Assembly: GCA_964515395.1 (NCBI GenBank) | Contig: CAZERC010000001.1 | Span: 62,001-126,000, forward strand | Origin: UBA1876 sp964515395 | Lineage (GTDB): Bacteria; Synergistota; Synergistia; Synergistales; Thermovirgaceae | Direction of reading: 5' to 3' | DNA length: 64,000 bases | Translations under genes and position numbers: made by a program | In this document: positions 43,241 to 51,975 of the stretch, piece after piece | Layout: every line of letters starts with the position of its first letter | How positions within the stretch are numbered: position 1 is the stretch's first letter | The notes under the pieces: model-generated | The model's database searches: none | Seen by the model: the letters and a program-made list of their open reading frames with translations, nothing else | Told to the model about the DNA's origin: nothing

Positions 43241-44011
43241 TCACTCCCATGGTGTCAGTATTTCGGGTTCTTCATCGGTTACCAGTATGGATTTTTCGAA
43301 GTGCGCGGCATCGGAACGATCGCTGGTGACTACCGTCCAGAGGTCTGAAAGCGTTTCCACTTCTTCCCCTCCTGACATGATCATCGGCTCGATGGCAATC
43401 GTCATGCCTGTTTTGAGCGTAATACCTTGCCCGGGTTGCCCGTAATTCGGAACCTGGGGGGGTTCGTGAAGTCTCCTGCCGATGCCGTGACCGGCATAAT
43501 CCCTCACGAGGCCGTACCCCTTCGATGTCGCAAAGGATTCCACGGCATGCCCGATATCTCCAATTGTGTTTCCCGGCATCGCGGCGGAGATGGCCCGTTC
43601 CAGAGATTCTCTCGTGACCTCGAGGAGCCGCCGGCGCTCGTCGCTGATTTGCCCCACGCCGTAGGTATAGGCGGCATCTCCATAGTACCCTTGAAACAAG
43701 ACGCCTACGTCGATGCTGACGATGTCTCCTTCTTCGAGGATTTTCTCCCGGCTCGGGATACCGTGAACGATTTCTTCGTTGACGGAGACACAGAGAGCCC
43801 CCGGGAAAGGCCTGGGGACACCGGGAACCTTGTATCCCAGGAACGCAGGTTTGGCCTTCGCTCCCGCAATCAGCTCCCGGGCCTTTTCATCGAGGGTCAG
43901 GGTATCAACCCCCGGGGTCACCAGCTCCTTCATATATTCAATAACATCGACCACGATCTTCCCGGCGGCCTTCATGGATGAAACATCCTTGCCGGTCTTC
44001 AGGGAAATCAT
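43241..44011 (-). CDS. map: Methionine aminopeptidase, type I
   Basis: Removes initiator methionine from new proteins. The 256 residues keep the metal ligands: Asp in VSIDVGVLFQGYYGDAAYTY (two), His in YAGHGIGRRLHEPPQVPNYG, Glu in IAIEPMIMSGG and the last Glu in AHFEKSILVT. Lacks the N-terminal zinc finger, thus type Ia. Overlaps the adk stop by 4 nt. Confidence 0.97.
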   Translation of the reverse strand: MISLKTGKDVSSMKAAGKIVVDVIEYMKELVTPGVDTLTLDEKARELIAGAKAKPAFLGYKVPGVPRPFPGALCVSVNEEIVHGIPSREKILEEGDIVSIDVGVLFQGYYGDAAYTYGVGQISDERRRLLEVTRESLERAISAAMPGNTIGDIGHAVESFATSKGYGLVRDYAGHGIGRRLHEPPQVPNYGQPGQGITLKTGMTIAIEPMIMSGGEEVETLSDLWTVVTSDRSDAAHFEKSILVTDEEPEILTPWE

Positions 44012-44658
44012 TGCGATCCCTTGACGGATCTGACGATGTCCGCCACCACTTCGGCACTCTCCCTGGAGGCGTCCACCTCGATGAGAAGCCCCTTTTGCCT
44101 GTAGTATCCGATGAGGGGCGCCGTCTGCTCCTTGTAGACTTCAAGGCGGTTCCTGACGACTTCTTCCCTGTCGTCATCACGCTGATAGAGTTCCCCACCG
44201 CACTTGTCACAACGGTCATCCTCACCTGGCGGTTTCGAACGGACATTGTAGATCGCTCCACAAGATCTGCAGACCCTCCGTCCCGAAAGCCGCCTGATAA
44301 CCACTTCGTCCGGGGCCTTGAAGAGGATGACGCCGTCAAGGGCGATATCCATCCGGTCAAGAAGCGCATCGAGTGCCTCTGCCTGAGGAACCGTCCTGGG
44401 AAATCCGTCAAGGATGAACCCGTTGGCACAGTCTTTTTCGGCAAGTCGTTTTTCCATCATCCCGATGATGATGTCGTCGGGAACAAGCTTGCCGGCATCC
44501 ATATATTCTCTGGCCGCTTTCCCGAGATCCGTTCCTTCCACAACGTTCTTTCTCAGGATATCCCCTGTCGAAATGTGGGCGATATCCTGCTCCCGGCTTA
44601 TGACTTCAGCCTGGGTACCTTTTCCTGCCCCGGGAGGGCCAATAAAAATGACTCGCAT
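44008..44658 (-). CDS. adk: Adenylate kinase with zinc lid
   Basis: Converts AMP and ATP to two ADP. The 216 residues have the P-loop FIGPPGAGKGTQAE, DGFPRTVPQAEAL, and a lid with CRSCGAIYNV and CDKCGGELYQRDDD that binds zinc. ATG at 44658, GAGGTG 7 nt upstream. A frame to 44673 adds five residues. Confidence 0.98.
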   Translation of the reverse strand: MRVIFIGPPGAGKGTQAEVISREQDIAHISTGDILRKNVVEGTDLGKAAREYMDAGKLVPDDIIIGMMEKRLAEKDCANGFILDGFPRTVPQAEALDALLDRMDIALDGVILFKAPDEVVIRRLSGRRVCRSCGAIYNVRSKPPGEDDRCDKCGGELYQRDDDREEVVRNRLEVYKEQTAPLIGYYRQKGLLIEVDASRESAEVVADIVRSVKGSQ

Positions 44659-44682
44659 AGCGCAACACCTCAAAATGGCTGG

Positions 44683-45978
44683 TTACATCTTCAGCAGACC
44701 GGCGGACTTGCCCTTGCCGCGCTTCAGAATACCCTCGTAATGCCGCATCAAAAGCTGCGCCTCGACCTGGTGAACCGTATCAAGGGCAACACCAACGACG
44801 ATCAGGACCGCCGTGCCCCCGAAATAGAAGGTCGTGATACCCATGAGCTGCGTCATGAGCGTCGGCAAAAGCGCAACACCTGCAAGAAAGACGGCGCCTC
44901 CAAGGGTGATTCTCGACATGACTTTTTCGATATATTCCGACGTCGGTTTCCCGGGCCTTATCCCGAGGATGAAGCCCCCGTACTTTTTCATGTTGCTCGC
45001 AGTATCGACAGGATCAAAAACCACCGCCGTGTAAAAATAGGCGAAGAAGATGATAAGCGCCACGTAAAGGACCATGTAAACCGGACTCCCGGGAGAAAGC
45101 ATGTTTTGCACCTGCGTCGCCAGGCTCCCGGAGAAAAAGCGAAGTATCGTGAACGGGAAAAGCAAAACCGACGAGGCAAAAATGATCGGTATGACCCCGG
45201 CCTGGTTGACTTTCAACGGAATGAAGGTGCTCTGTCCCCCATACATCTTGTTTCCGACGACACGCTTTGCATACTGTACGGGCAATCGTCTCTGCCCTTC
45301 CTGGAGCAGGACGCATCCGGCTACAACGGCCACCATGACGATCACAGCAAGGGTCAAGACGAGAAAGTTGATCTCTCCAAGCCGCAAAAGTTCCCAGGTC
45401 CTGATGATGGCCTCGGGTATCCTGGCAACGATACCGGCGAAAATCAGAAGAGAAATGCCGTTTCCGATGCCGTGGTCGGAGATTTCTTCACCAAGCCACA
45501 TCACTACCAGCGCCCCTGTGGTAATCGTCAGGACGACGGCTGCAAAGTCCAGCATCGAGCCGGTGAAAATTCCGAGATTGCGAAGCCAGAAGCTCATCCC
45601 TACCGACTGGACGGCAGCAAAAAAGACTGTACCCAGCCTGGTGTACTGGACGATTTTCTTCCGTCCCTGTTCTCCTTCTTTCTGAAGCTTTTCAAGTGCC
45701 GGGAAAATAACGACCAGAAGCTGCATCACGATGCTCGCATTGATATATGGTGCCACGCCCAGTGCGAAAACACTGAAACGCCGAAGAGCACCACCGGCGA
45801 AAAGGTCCAGGAAACCGAGCACGCCACCCTGATCGAACAGCTGGGACATGGCCTTTGCATCAATCCCCGGTGTCGGGATGTGGGCGCCCAGTCGGTAAAT
45901 GAAAAGGACCCCGACTGTAAAAAGGATTCGTCGCTTCAGATCCGGAAGCCTGAATGCATCCCGAAAAGCATCTAGCAC
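44683..45978 (-). CDS. secY: Preprotein translocase subunit SecY
   Basis: Core channel of the Sec translocon, 431 residues with ten expected membrane helices. Marks: LGAHIPTPGIDAKAM in the plug region, GVAPYINASIVMQLL, the cytoplasmic loop GQRRLPVQYAKRVVG and GGTAVLIVVGVALDTVHQVE near the end. GTG start at 45978 comes directly after the rplO stop; AGGTGG precedes it. Confidence 0.98.
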   Translation of the reverse strand: MLDAFRDAFRLPDLKRRILFTVGVLFIYRLGAHIPTPGIDAKAMSQLFDQGGVLGFLDLFAGGALRRFSVFALGVAPYINASIVMQLLVVIFPALEKLQKEGEQGRKKIVQYTRLGTVFFAAVQSVGMSFWLRNLGIFTGSMLDFAAVVLTITTGALVVMWLGEEISDHGIGNGISLLIFAGIVARIPEAIIRTWELLRLGEINFLVLTLAVIVMVAVVAGCVLLQEGQRRLPVQYAKRVVGNKMYGGQSTFIPLKVNQAGVIPIIFASSVLLFPFTILRFFSGSLATQVQNMLSPGSPVYMVLYVALIIFFAYFYTAVVFDPVDTASNMKKYGGFILGIRPGKPTSEYIEKVMSRITLGGAVFLAGVALLPTLMTQLMGITTFYFGGTAVLIVVGVALDTVHQVEAQLLMRHYEGILKRGKGKSAGLLKM

Positions 45979-46425
45979 CTAAACCACCTCGGTTTTTCCG
46001 CCTGCAGCCTTGATTTTTTCCGCGGCCTGTCCGCTGAAGGCATGTGCCCTGACGGTCAACGCTTTCGTCAGGTCACCATCGGCGAGAACCTTCACCGGTT
46101 CCCGCAACGTCTTGATCAGCCCCCGTTCGTACAGTTCCTTCGGGCCGATCTCGGAACCTGCCTCAAAAAATCCGTCCAAAGACGATACATTGACGATCTG
46201 CCACTTCTTCGCAAAACGTACGTTGTTGAATCCACGTTTCGGCACCCTCCTCGCAAGGGGCATCTGTCCGCCCTCGAAGCCGGGTCTGACACCGCCTCCG
46301 CTTCGGGCGTTCTGGCCCTTGTGTCCTTTGCCGCTTGTCTTGCCGAGCCCGCTGCCTCTTCCCTGGCCGATGCGTTTTCTTTTTTTGGTCGAACCTTTTG
46401 CCGGCCTGAGTTCATGAAGTTCCAT
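45979..46425 (-). CDS. rplO: Large ribosomal subunit protein uL15
   Basis: The 148 residues start MELHELRPAKGSTKKRKRIG and carry the glycine-rich GRGSGLGKTSGKGHKGQNAR that threads into 23S rRNA. Eleven nt after rpmD. Confidence 0.98.
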   Translation of the reverse strand: MELHELRPAKGSTKKRKRIGQGRGSGLGKTSGKGHKGQNARSGGGVRPGFEGGQMPLARRVPKRGFNNVRFAKKWQIVNVSSLDGFFEAGSEIGPKELYERGLIKTLREPVKVLADGDLTKALTVRAHAFSGQAAEKIKAAGGKTEVV

Positions 46426-46436
46426 GGCTGTCCCTC

Positions 46437-46622
46437 CTACTCCTCAATCTGTTCCCAGTCGACAAGGTGCGAAACAGCCCTGACCATCCCCATGATCTGC
46501 GGAGTCTGTTCGTGGACCACGCTTTGCCGGATGCGGCGAAGGCCGAGTGCGCGAACCGTTCCCTTCTGCCTTTCGGTACGGCTCGCGGCACTGCGTTTGA
46601 GTGTCACCCGTATCTTTGCCAT
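46437..46622 (-). CDS. rpmD: Large ribosomal subunit protein uL30
   Basis: A 61-residue protein, AKIRVTLKRSAASRTERQK and ALGLRRIRQSVVHEQTPQIM, standard L30 in its usual place between rpsE and rplO. Confidence 0.97.
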   Translation of the reverse strand: MAKIRVTLKRSAASRTERQKGTVRALGLRRIRQSVVHEQTPQIMGMVRAVSHLVDWEQIEE

Positions 46623-46637
46623 TGACCTTCACGCCTC

Positions 46638-47150
46638 CTAAGCCGTCTGCTCGTTCCGGCGGGATTTCCCCCTGAGGCGCATGACTTCCTCGGGACTCCT
46701 CAGGGTTTTGACGGCCTGCATGGTTGCGTAGGCCACGTTGACAGGATTTGACGTCCTCCCGATGACTTTCGTGAGAACATCGCTGACGCCGCCAAGCTCC
46801 ATGATCGCACGTACAACTCCTCCGGCGATAACCCCGGTGCCTGGTGCGGCAGGCTTCAGCAGCACCTCGGCCGCACCATAACGGCCGATGATGTCATGGG
46901 GAATCGTCGATCCCACCTGTTTGAACTCGACGAGGTTCTTCTTCGCCTTGTCGATACCTTTCCGTACCGCCTCGGAAATTTCCTTGGCCTTTCCGATTCC
47001 GACTCCGACCTGGCTTTGGCCGTCGCCGACGACAACCAGCACGCTGAACTTGAAGCGTTTCCCGCCCTTGACGACCTTGCTGACCCTGTTTATGGAGACG
47101 ACCCTTTCGAGAAGTTCCGTCCCTTTCGCGTTTGATGTCGTTCCTCTCAT
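46638..47150 (-). CDS. rpsE: Small ribosomal subunit protein uS5
   Basis: The 170 residues include RVVSINRVSKVVKGGKRFKF, VVVGDGQSQVGVGIGKAKE and PAAPGTGVIAGGVVRAIMEL. S5 shapes the mRNA entry and decoding accuracy. Confidence 0.98.
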   Translation of the reverse strand: MRGTTSNAKGTELLERVVSINRVSKVVKGGKRFKFSVLVVVGDGQSQVGVGIGKAKEISEAVRKGIDKAKKNLVEFKQVGSTIPHDIIGRYGAAEVLLKPAAPGTGVIAGGVVRAIMELGGVSDVLTKVIGRTSNPVNVAYATMQAVKTLRSPEEVMRLRGKSRRNEQTA

Positions 47151-47163
47151 TTTCCAAGCCTCC

Positions 47164-47532
47164 TTACAGCTTCAGGCCGGATTGCCGGGCGGCATCGGCA
47201 AGGGCTTTGACCTTGCCATGATACATGTGCCCTCCCCGGTCGAAGACTGCCGCGGTGATTCCCATATCCTGCGCCTTGGCAGCGATGCGCTTCCCGACGG
47301 CTTTTGCCGCCTCGATGTCACGCGTGCTCTCAAGGGTGCCTTTCATGTCCGCCTCAGCCGTCGACGCCGAAACCAGAGTGTGGCCTTTCGTATCGTCGAT
47401 CAGTTGCGCATAGACGTGATTCAGGCTCCTGAAGACTGCCAGTCTCGGTCTCTCCGGAGTCCCAGAGATCTTGCGGCGAAGGCGGCGATGCCGAATGAGA
47501 CGCATTTCATTTCTTGAACGTTTTGTAATCAT
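47164..47532 (-). CDS. rplR: Large ribosomal subunit protein uL18
   Basis: The 122 residues show RRLRRKISGTPERPRLAVFR, NHVYAQLIDDTKGHTLVSAS and DRGGHMYHGKVKALADAAR. Binds 5S rRNA. A GAGGTGAAGG site precedes the ATG. Confidence 0.98.
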   Translation of the reverse strand: MITKRSRNEMRLIRHRRLRRKISGTPERPRLAVFRSLNHVYAQLIDDTKGHTLVSASTAEADMKGTLESTRDIEAAKAVGKRIAAKAQDMGITAAVFDRGGHMYHGKVKALADAARQSGLKL

Positions 47533-47551
47533 TGTCCTTCACCTCTCACTG

Positions 47552-48088
47552 TTAGGCCCCGGCTTTGCCGGCTTTCCGTATGACATATTCATCGGCGTAC
47601 CTGATCCCCTTGCCCTTGTAGGGCTCCGGTGGCCTGAATCCGCGGATTTCCGCAGCTGCCTGGCCTACGGCCTGCTTATCGATTCCCTTGACAGAAATTT
47701 TCGTTGGGCCGTCGGTGGAAATTTCTACACCCTCCGGAGGTTCGAACTGAACGGGATTGGAATACCCAAGGTTCAAGACGAGGGTTTTCCCCTGCATCTG
47801 GGCTCTCCATCCGACTCCCACGATTTCCAGTTTTTTCTCGAATCCCTGGCTGACGCCGACGACAAGGTTATTGACCAGGGCCCTGGTCATGCCGTGAAAA
47901 GCCCGGGTTTTCTTGTCCTCACCGTTTCTTGTCACGGTCACAGTTTGATCTTTCATCTCGACCTCGACCCCGGAGACAAGATCCATGGACAGCTCCCCCT
48001 TGGGACCTTTCACCCGGATTCTGCCGGATTCTTCTGTCACCGTGACACCGTCAGGCAGGGAAATGGGTTTTCTTCCAATTCTCGACAA
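47552..48088 (-). CDS. rplF: Large ribosomal subunit protein uL6
   Basis: The 178 residues begin SRIGRKPISLPDGVTVTEES and end with GFRPPEPYKGKGIRYADEYV. TTG at 48088 preferred, with GGGGG 7 nt upstream and the usual N-terminus. The GTG at 48097 is an alternative. Confidence 0.97.
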   Translation of the reverse strand: MSRIGRKPISLPDGVTVTEESGRIRVKGPKGELSMDLVSGVEVEMKDQTVTVTRNGEDKKTRAFHGMTRALVNNLVVGVSQGFEKKLEIVGVGWRAQMQGKTLVLNLGYSNPVQFEPPEGVEISTDGPTKISVKGIDKQAVGQAAAEIRGFRPPEPYKGKGIRYADEYVIRKAGKAGA

Positions 48089-48100
48089 ACCGCGCACCCC

Positions 48101-48505
48101 CTACCATACGTAGCAGATGACTTCTCCGCCGAGACCCTGCCTGCGGGCCTCACTGTCAGTCATCATCCCCTGGGACGTCGAAATGATCGCCGTCCCGAGT
48201 CCACGCAGCACCCGGGGCAACTCGTCTTTCCTGACATATATCCTGCGTCCGGGTTTGCTGATTCTTCTGAGGCCCTGAATCACGCGCTGCTTTTCAGGAC
48301 CGTAATGCAGGTACAAACGAAGAACCGGAAAGGGCTTCTTCGGATCGTTGATAACCCTGAAATTCTTGACGTATCCTTCTTCTTTCAGGATCTTGGCAAT
48401 CGCCAGTTTCGCCTTGCTCAAAGGCATCTCCACCGTATCGTGGAAAACCATATTCGCATTCCGGATGCGCGTGAGCATGTCCGCGATTGGGTCTGTCACA
48501 TTCAT
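48101..48505 (-). CDS. rpsH: Small ribosomal subunit protein uS8
   Basis: The 134 residues start NVTDPIADMLTRIRNANMV and contain RISKPGRRIYVRKDELPRVL and GTAIISTSQGMMTDSEAR. ATG at 48505 with GAGGAGG 8 nt upstream. The frame runs on to 48652 but that lies over rpsN. Confidence 0.98.
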   Translation of the reverse strand: MNVTDPIADMLTRIRNANMVFHDTVEMPLSKAKLAIAKILKEEGYVKNFRVINDPKKPFPVLRLYLHYGPEKQRVIQGLRRISKPGRRIYVRKDELPRVLRGLGTAIISTSQGMMTDSEARRQGLGGEVICYVW

Positions 48506-48534
48506 CGCTTTTGCCTCCTCCACCGCATCCCGCG

Positions 48535-48720
48535 CTACCAGCTGGACTTGACGACTCCAGGGATTTTGCCTTCCCTGGCCAGCTTGCGGAAGCAACAACG
48601 GCACATATTGAACTTCCTCATGTACGAGTGAACCCTGCCGCAAATCGGACACCTGTTGTAGGACCGGACGGCGTACTTGGGTTTCTGTTTTGCCTTGATT
48701 TCCAATGCTTTCCGGGACAT
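48535..48720 (-). CDS. rpsN: Small ribosomal subunit protein uS14, zinc-binding type Z
   Basis: The short 61-residue form with four Cys, CPICG and CRCC, in RCPICGRVHSYMRKFNMCRC, ending GKIPGVVKSSW. Typical of Firmicutes and other zinc-using groups. Confidence 0.98.
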   Translation of the reverse strand: MSRKALEIKAKQKPKYAVRSYNRCPICGRVHSYMRKFNMCRCCFRKLAREGKIPGVVKSSW

Positions 48721-48735
48721 ATATCCGAACCCTCC

Positions 48736-49278
48736 TTATCGGCTGAAGGGCATCCCGAGCTCCCTGAGGAGACTCATGGCTTCTTCGTCCGTCTTCGCCG
48801 TGGAAACAATGCTGACATTCATCCCACGGACCCTTGCAACCTTGTCATAATCGATTTCGGGAAAAATCAGCTGCTCCCTGAGACCGAGATTGTAGTTCCC
48901 TCTTCCGTCGAACCCCTTCGGGGAAATCCCCTGGAAGTCCTTGATCCTCGGAAGGGCCAGCGAGATCATCCTGTCAAGGAATTCCCACATCTTCGCGCCC
49001 CTCAGGGTTACCGAACATCCGACGGGCATGCCCGCACGAACCTTGAATCCGGCAACGGATTTTCGGGCCCTCTTGACCATGGGGTGCTGGCCCGTAATCG
49101 TCTCGACCTCCGAGACGGCCGCATCCATCATCTTGTAATCCTGTTTCGCGTCGCCAACACCAGCATTGACGACAACCTTGACGATCCGCGGTACCTCCAT
49201 CACGTTCTTGTAACCGAATTCCTTCTGGAGGCGAGGAACGATTTCCTTTTGGTATCTTTCAGCCAAACGCGGGACCAT
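48736..49278 (-). CDS. rplE: Large ribosomal subunit protein uL5
   Basis: The 180 residues start VPRLAERYQKEIVPRLQKEF and contain MEVPRIVKVVVNAGVGDAKQ and GFKVRAGMPVGCSVTLRG. Binds 5S rRNA and P-site tRNA. ATG at 49278, GGAGG 10 nt upstream. Confidence 0.98.
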   Translation of the reverse strand: MVPRLAERYQKEIVPRLQKEFGYKNVMEVPRIVKVVVNAGVGDAKQDYKMMDAAVSEVETITGQHPMVKRARKSVAGFKVRAGMPVGCSVTLRGAKMWEFLDRMISLALPRIKDFQGISPKGFDGRGNYNLGLREQLIFPEIDYDKVARVRGMNVSIVSTAKTDEEAMSLLRELGMPFSR

Positions 49279-49295
49279 TCTCCTGTCGCCTCCTT

Positions 49296-49622
49296 CTAGA
49301 CCTTGTCGACGATCTCGCTGCATTTCTTGCAGACACGGACTTTCCGTCCGTCTTCCAGGTACGCCCTTGCAACCCTCGTCGCTTCACCGCACATGGGGCA
49401 GACCAACATCACCTTGCTCGCGTAAACCGGGGCTTCCTGCTTGATGATCCCGGCCTGCGGATTCTTCGCGGAAGGCCTCATGTGCTTGGTCACGACATTG
49501 ACCCCTTCCACGACAACCATATCCCTTGCAGGGTTGCGACGGAGGACCTTGCCTTCCTTTCCCTTGTCCTTGCCTGAAATGACACGCACTCTGTCGCTTT
49601 TTTTGATTCTCATTTTTCCCAT
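49296..49622 (-). CDS. rplX: Large ribosomal subunit protein uL24 with zinc ribbon
   Basis: Assembly initiator of the 50S subunit, 108 residues. KOW domain DRVRVISGKDKGKEGKVL, then a C-terminal ribbon with CPMC and CKKC (VCPMCGEATRV and RVCKKCSEIVDKV). ATG at 49622, GGGAGG 10 nt upstream; M4 at 49613 is possible. Confidence 0.98.
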   Translation of the reverse strand: MGKMRIKKSDRVRVISGKDKGKEGKVLRRNPARDMVVVEGVNVVTKHMRPSAKNPQAGIIKQEAPVYASKVMLVCPMCGEATRVARAYLEDGRKVRVCKKCSEIVDKV

Positions 49623-49637
49623 TTTTCCGCAGCCTCC

Positions 49638-50006
49638 CTAGACAACCTCCGGAGCGAGGGACACGATCCTCATGAATTTCTTCTCCCTCAGCTCTCTGGC
49701 TACGGGACCAAAAATGCGTGTCCCTTTCGGGTCACCGTTGTTATCGAGTACAACGGCGGCATTTTCATCGAACCTGACGTAAGAACCGTCTTTCCTCCGG
49801 ATTTCCTTCTTCGTCCTGACGATGACGGCCTTTACGACTTCGCCTTTTCCAACGTTGCTGTTTGGAATGGCTTCCTTGACGGAAGCGACGATAACGTCGC
49901 CGACGGATGCCCAGCGACGCCCGCTGCCGCCGAGAACCTGTATGCACATGATCTTCTTCGCCCCTGAATTGTCGGCCACGTTCATGGTGGATCGAAGCTG
50001 GATCAT
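49638..50006 (-). CDS. rplN: Large ribosomal subunit protein uL14
   Basis: The 122 residues begin IQLRSTMNVADNSGAKKIMC and hold FDENAAVVLDNNGDPKGTRI and FGPVARELREKKFMRIVSLA, standard L14. Confidence 0.98.
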   Translation of the reverse strand: MIQLRSTMNVADNSGAKKIMCIQVLGGSGRRWASVGDVIVASVKEAIPNSNVGKGEVVKAVIVRTKKEIRRKDGSYVRFDENAAVVLDNNGDPKGTRIFGPVARELREKKFMRIVSLAPEVV

Positions 50007-50009
50007 GGT

Positions 50010-50294
50010 CTAGGCCTCCTTCTCAGCGGTGCCGCCGAGGACGGGAGCCCGCTCGATGATTTCGACGACCTTCCATCTCTTGTGACGACTCAGGGGACGG
50101 GTTTCCTCGATTCGCACCCTGTCGCCGATCCGGCAGCTTTCTTCTTCGTCGTGGGCCATGTAATTCTTGCTGCGGAGGACGGGTTTTCCGTACAGTGTAT
50201 GCTCCGACATCCGGTCGACCTTGACGACAACGGTTTTCTGCATCTTGTCACTGACGATCGTCCCGATCCGCAACTTTCGCGTTCCTTTACTCAT
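50010..50294 (-). CDS. rpsQ: Small ribosomal subunit protein uS17
   Basis: The 94 residues show KLRIGTIVSDKMQKTVVVKV, YMAHDEEESCRIGDRVRIEE and ETRPLSRHKRWKVVEI, the S17 OB fold. Confidence 0.98.
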   Translation of the reverse strand: MSKGTRKLRIGTIVSDKMQKTVVVKVDRMSEHTLYGKPVLRSKNYMAHDEEESCRIGDRVRIEETRPLSRHKRWKVVEIIERAPVLGGTAEKEA

Positions 50295-50308
50295 AGCCGC
50301 TACACCCC

Positions 50309-50515
50309 CTAGACCGACCGGTCAAGCCCGATCTCCTTTTCCCGCATTACCGTCAGGACACGGGCAATCGAACGCTTGACATCCTTGATTCTGTTCGTAT
50401 TGCCCAGTTGCCCGATGGCATGCTGGAAACGGAGGTTAAAAAGCTCTTCCTTGTATTGTTTGTGACGTTCCTGCAGTTCTTCCAATGAAAGTTCCCTCAG
50501 GTCACTGGCTTTCAT
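50309..50515 (-). CDS. rpmC: Large ribosomal subunit protein uL29
   Basis: A two-helix protein of 68 residues, KASDLRELSLEELQERHKQY and FQHAIGQLGNTNRIKDVKRS. I prefer the ATG at 50515 (GGTGGTGA 6-9 nt upstream). The ATG at 50521 overlaps the rplP stop. Docks factors at the tunnel exit. Confidence 0.96.
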   Translation of the reverse strand: MKASDLRELSLEELQERHKQYKEELFNLRFQHAIGQLGNTNRIKDVKRSIARVLTVMREKEIGLDRSV

Positions 50516-50517
50516 TG

Positions 50518-50940
50518 TCATTCACCACCCATCCCGGTACGGGTGAGGAACTTGACCTTCACGGGCAGCTTGTGCGCTGCCGTACGAAAGGCCTGTTCCG
50601 CAACCTCACGGGAAACTCCGGCAATTTCAAACATGACGCGGCCTCGTTTCACGGGAGCGACCCAATGATCGGGAGCACCCTTCCCTTTTCCCATCCGCGT
50701 TTCAAGAGGTTTCTTGGTGTAGGGCATATCCGGGAATATCCTGATCCAGATTTTCCCGCCCTTTTTCATCTTTCTCGAAATGGCGATACGCGCCGCTTCA
50801 ATCTGCCGCGCCGTGATCCAGGCGCATTCCATTGCCTGCAGCCCGTATTCTCCGAAGGCAAGGTACTTCCCGCCCTTGGCTACACCGTGGAGGGGTCTTC
50901 TCTGGGGTTTTCGGTATTTCACCCTTTTCGGCATGAGCAT
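50518..50940 (-). CDS. rplP: Large ribosomal subunit protein uL16
   Basis: The 140 residues include KRVKYRKPQRRPLHGVAKGG, RIFPDMPYTKKPLETRMGKG and GAPDHWVAPVKRGRVMFEIA. The ATG at 50940 has AGGGGG 8 nt upstream; M3 at 50934 also fits. Confidence 0.98.
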   Translation of the reverse strand: MLMPKRVKYRKPQRRPLHGVAKGGKYLAFGEYGLQAMECAWITARQIEAARIAISRKMKKGGKIWIRIFPDMPYTKKPLETRMGKGKGAPDHWVAPVKRGRVMFEIAGVSREVAEQAFRTAAHKLPVKVKFLTRTGMGGE

Positions 50941-50945
50941 GGCGG

Positions 50946-51617
50946 CTACCCCCTCTCTCCCTGCTGCGTCTGGCTGGAGGTTTCAACACCTGTTTCGGCG
51001 ATACCCCGGTTGATCCAGACCTTGACGCCAATGACACCATACATGGTCCGGGCTTCAGTGTACCCGTAATCGACATCGTTTCTCAGTGTCGAAAGAGGCA
51101 AGCGTCCCTCGAGGTACCATTCTGTCCGGGCAATTTCAGCCCCGCCAAGTCTTCCGCTGCACTGTATCTTGATTCCCTCGGCTCCGGCTTTCATGGCACG
51201 GAATATGGCCTGCTTCATGGCCCGGCGGAAACTGACTCTCCGCTCAAGGGAGGACGCCACGCCTTCGGAAACGATCTGGGCGTCCCTGTCAGGCGTCTTG
51301 ATCTCCTGAACGTTGATCATGATCTTGTGCCCGGTCATCTGCTGGAGCTCTTCTCGAACAGCCTGTATTTCCGAACCGCCTTTGCCGATTACGACACCAG
51401 GCCGGGCGGTCCACACCGTAAACCTGATAACTTTCCCGATACGCTCTATTTCGACCTTGGAAATACCGGCGCGGGACCACCTGTTAAGGATCCATTCGCG
51501 CAGTTTCAGGTCGTCATGAAGTTTTTCCGCATAGTTCTTTCCGTCGGCAAACCACTTTGATTCCCAGTCCCTGACAACACCGAGTCGGAAACCGACGGGA
51601 TGCACTTTATGACCCAA
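50946..51617 (-). CDS. rpsC: Small ribosomal subunit protein uS3
   Basis: The 223 residues begin GHKVHPVGFRLGVVRDWESK, with KH motif VVIGKGGSEIQAVREELQQM and the C-terminal KVWINRGIAETGVE. Starts with TTG at 51617, GGAGG 8 nt upstream. Part of the mRNA entry channel. Confidence 0.98.
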   Translation of the reverse strand: MGHKVHPVGFRLGVVRDWESKWFADGKNYAEKLHDDLKLREWILNRWSRAGISKVEIERIGKVIRFTVWTARPGVVIGKGGSEIQAVREELQQMTGHKIMINVQEIKTPDRDAQIVSEGVASSLERRVSFRRAMKQAIFRAMKAGAEGIKIQCSGRLGGAEIARTEWYLEGRLPLSTLRNDVDYGYTEARTMYGVIGVKVWINRGIAETGVETSSQTQQGERG

Positions 51618-51630
51618 CTGTCACCCCTCC

Positions 51631-51963
51631 TTACCGCTCAGCGACCACTACGGTTATATGGCTGGTCCGGTGGCGGTATCCGTGAACCCGTCCCATGGAC
51701 ACCGGCCGCCATCTTTTCATCGAAGGCCCCTGATCGGCGTAAGCCTCAACCACGACAAGCCTGTCGACATCCATGCCGTAATTGTGTTCCGCGTTGGCGA
51801 TCGCGCTCCTGAGGACCTTTTCAATGATCTTTGCGGCCTTTTTCGGCGTGTAACGGAGGGTCATGAGCGCCTGGTCGGCCCTTTTTCCCCGTATCAGGGC
51901 GAGCACCTGTCTGCTTTTGAAAGGCGAGATGCGCACCTGCCGGATTGTTGCTTGAGCTTCCAT
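51631..51963 (-). CDS. rplV: Large ribosomal subunit protein uL22
   Basis: The 110 residues have RISPFKSRQVLALIRGKRAD, SAIANAEHNYGMDVDRLVVV and the tunnel loop MKRWRPVSMGRVHGYRHRTS. Confidence 0.98.
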   Translation of the reverse strand: MEAQATIRQVRISPFKSRQVLALIRGKRADQALMTLRYTPKKAAKIIEKVLRSAIANAEHNYGMDVDRLVVVEAYADQGPSMKRWRPVSMGRVHGYRHRTSHITVVVAER

Positions 51964-51975
51964 GACCTCTCCCTC

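Noticed and set aside
43978..45975. A 665-codon open frame on the plus strand across secY, adk and map
   Set aside because: It is antisense to three clear genes, has a charged low-complexity sequence without domains and no ribosome site. It is a by-product of high GC.
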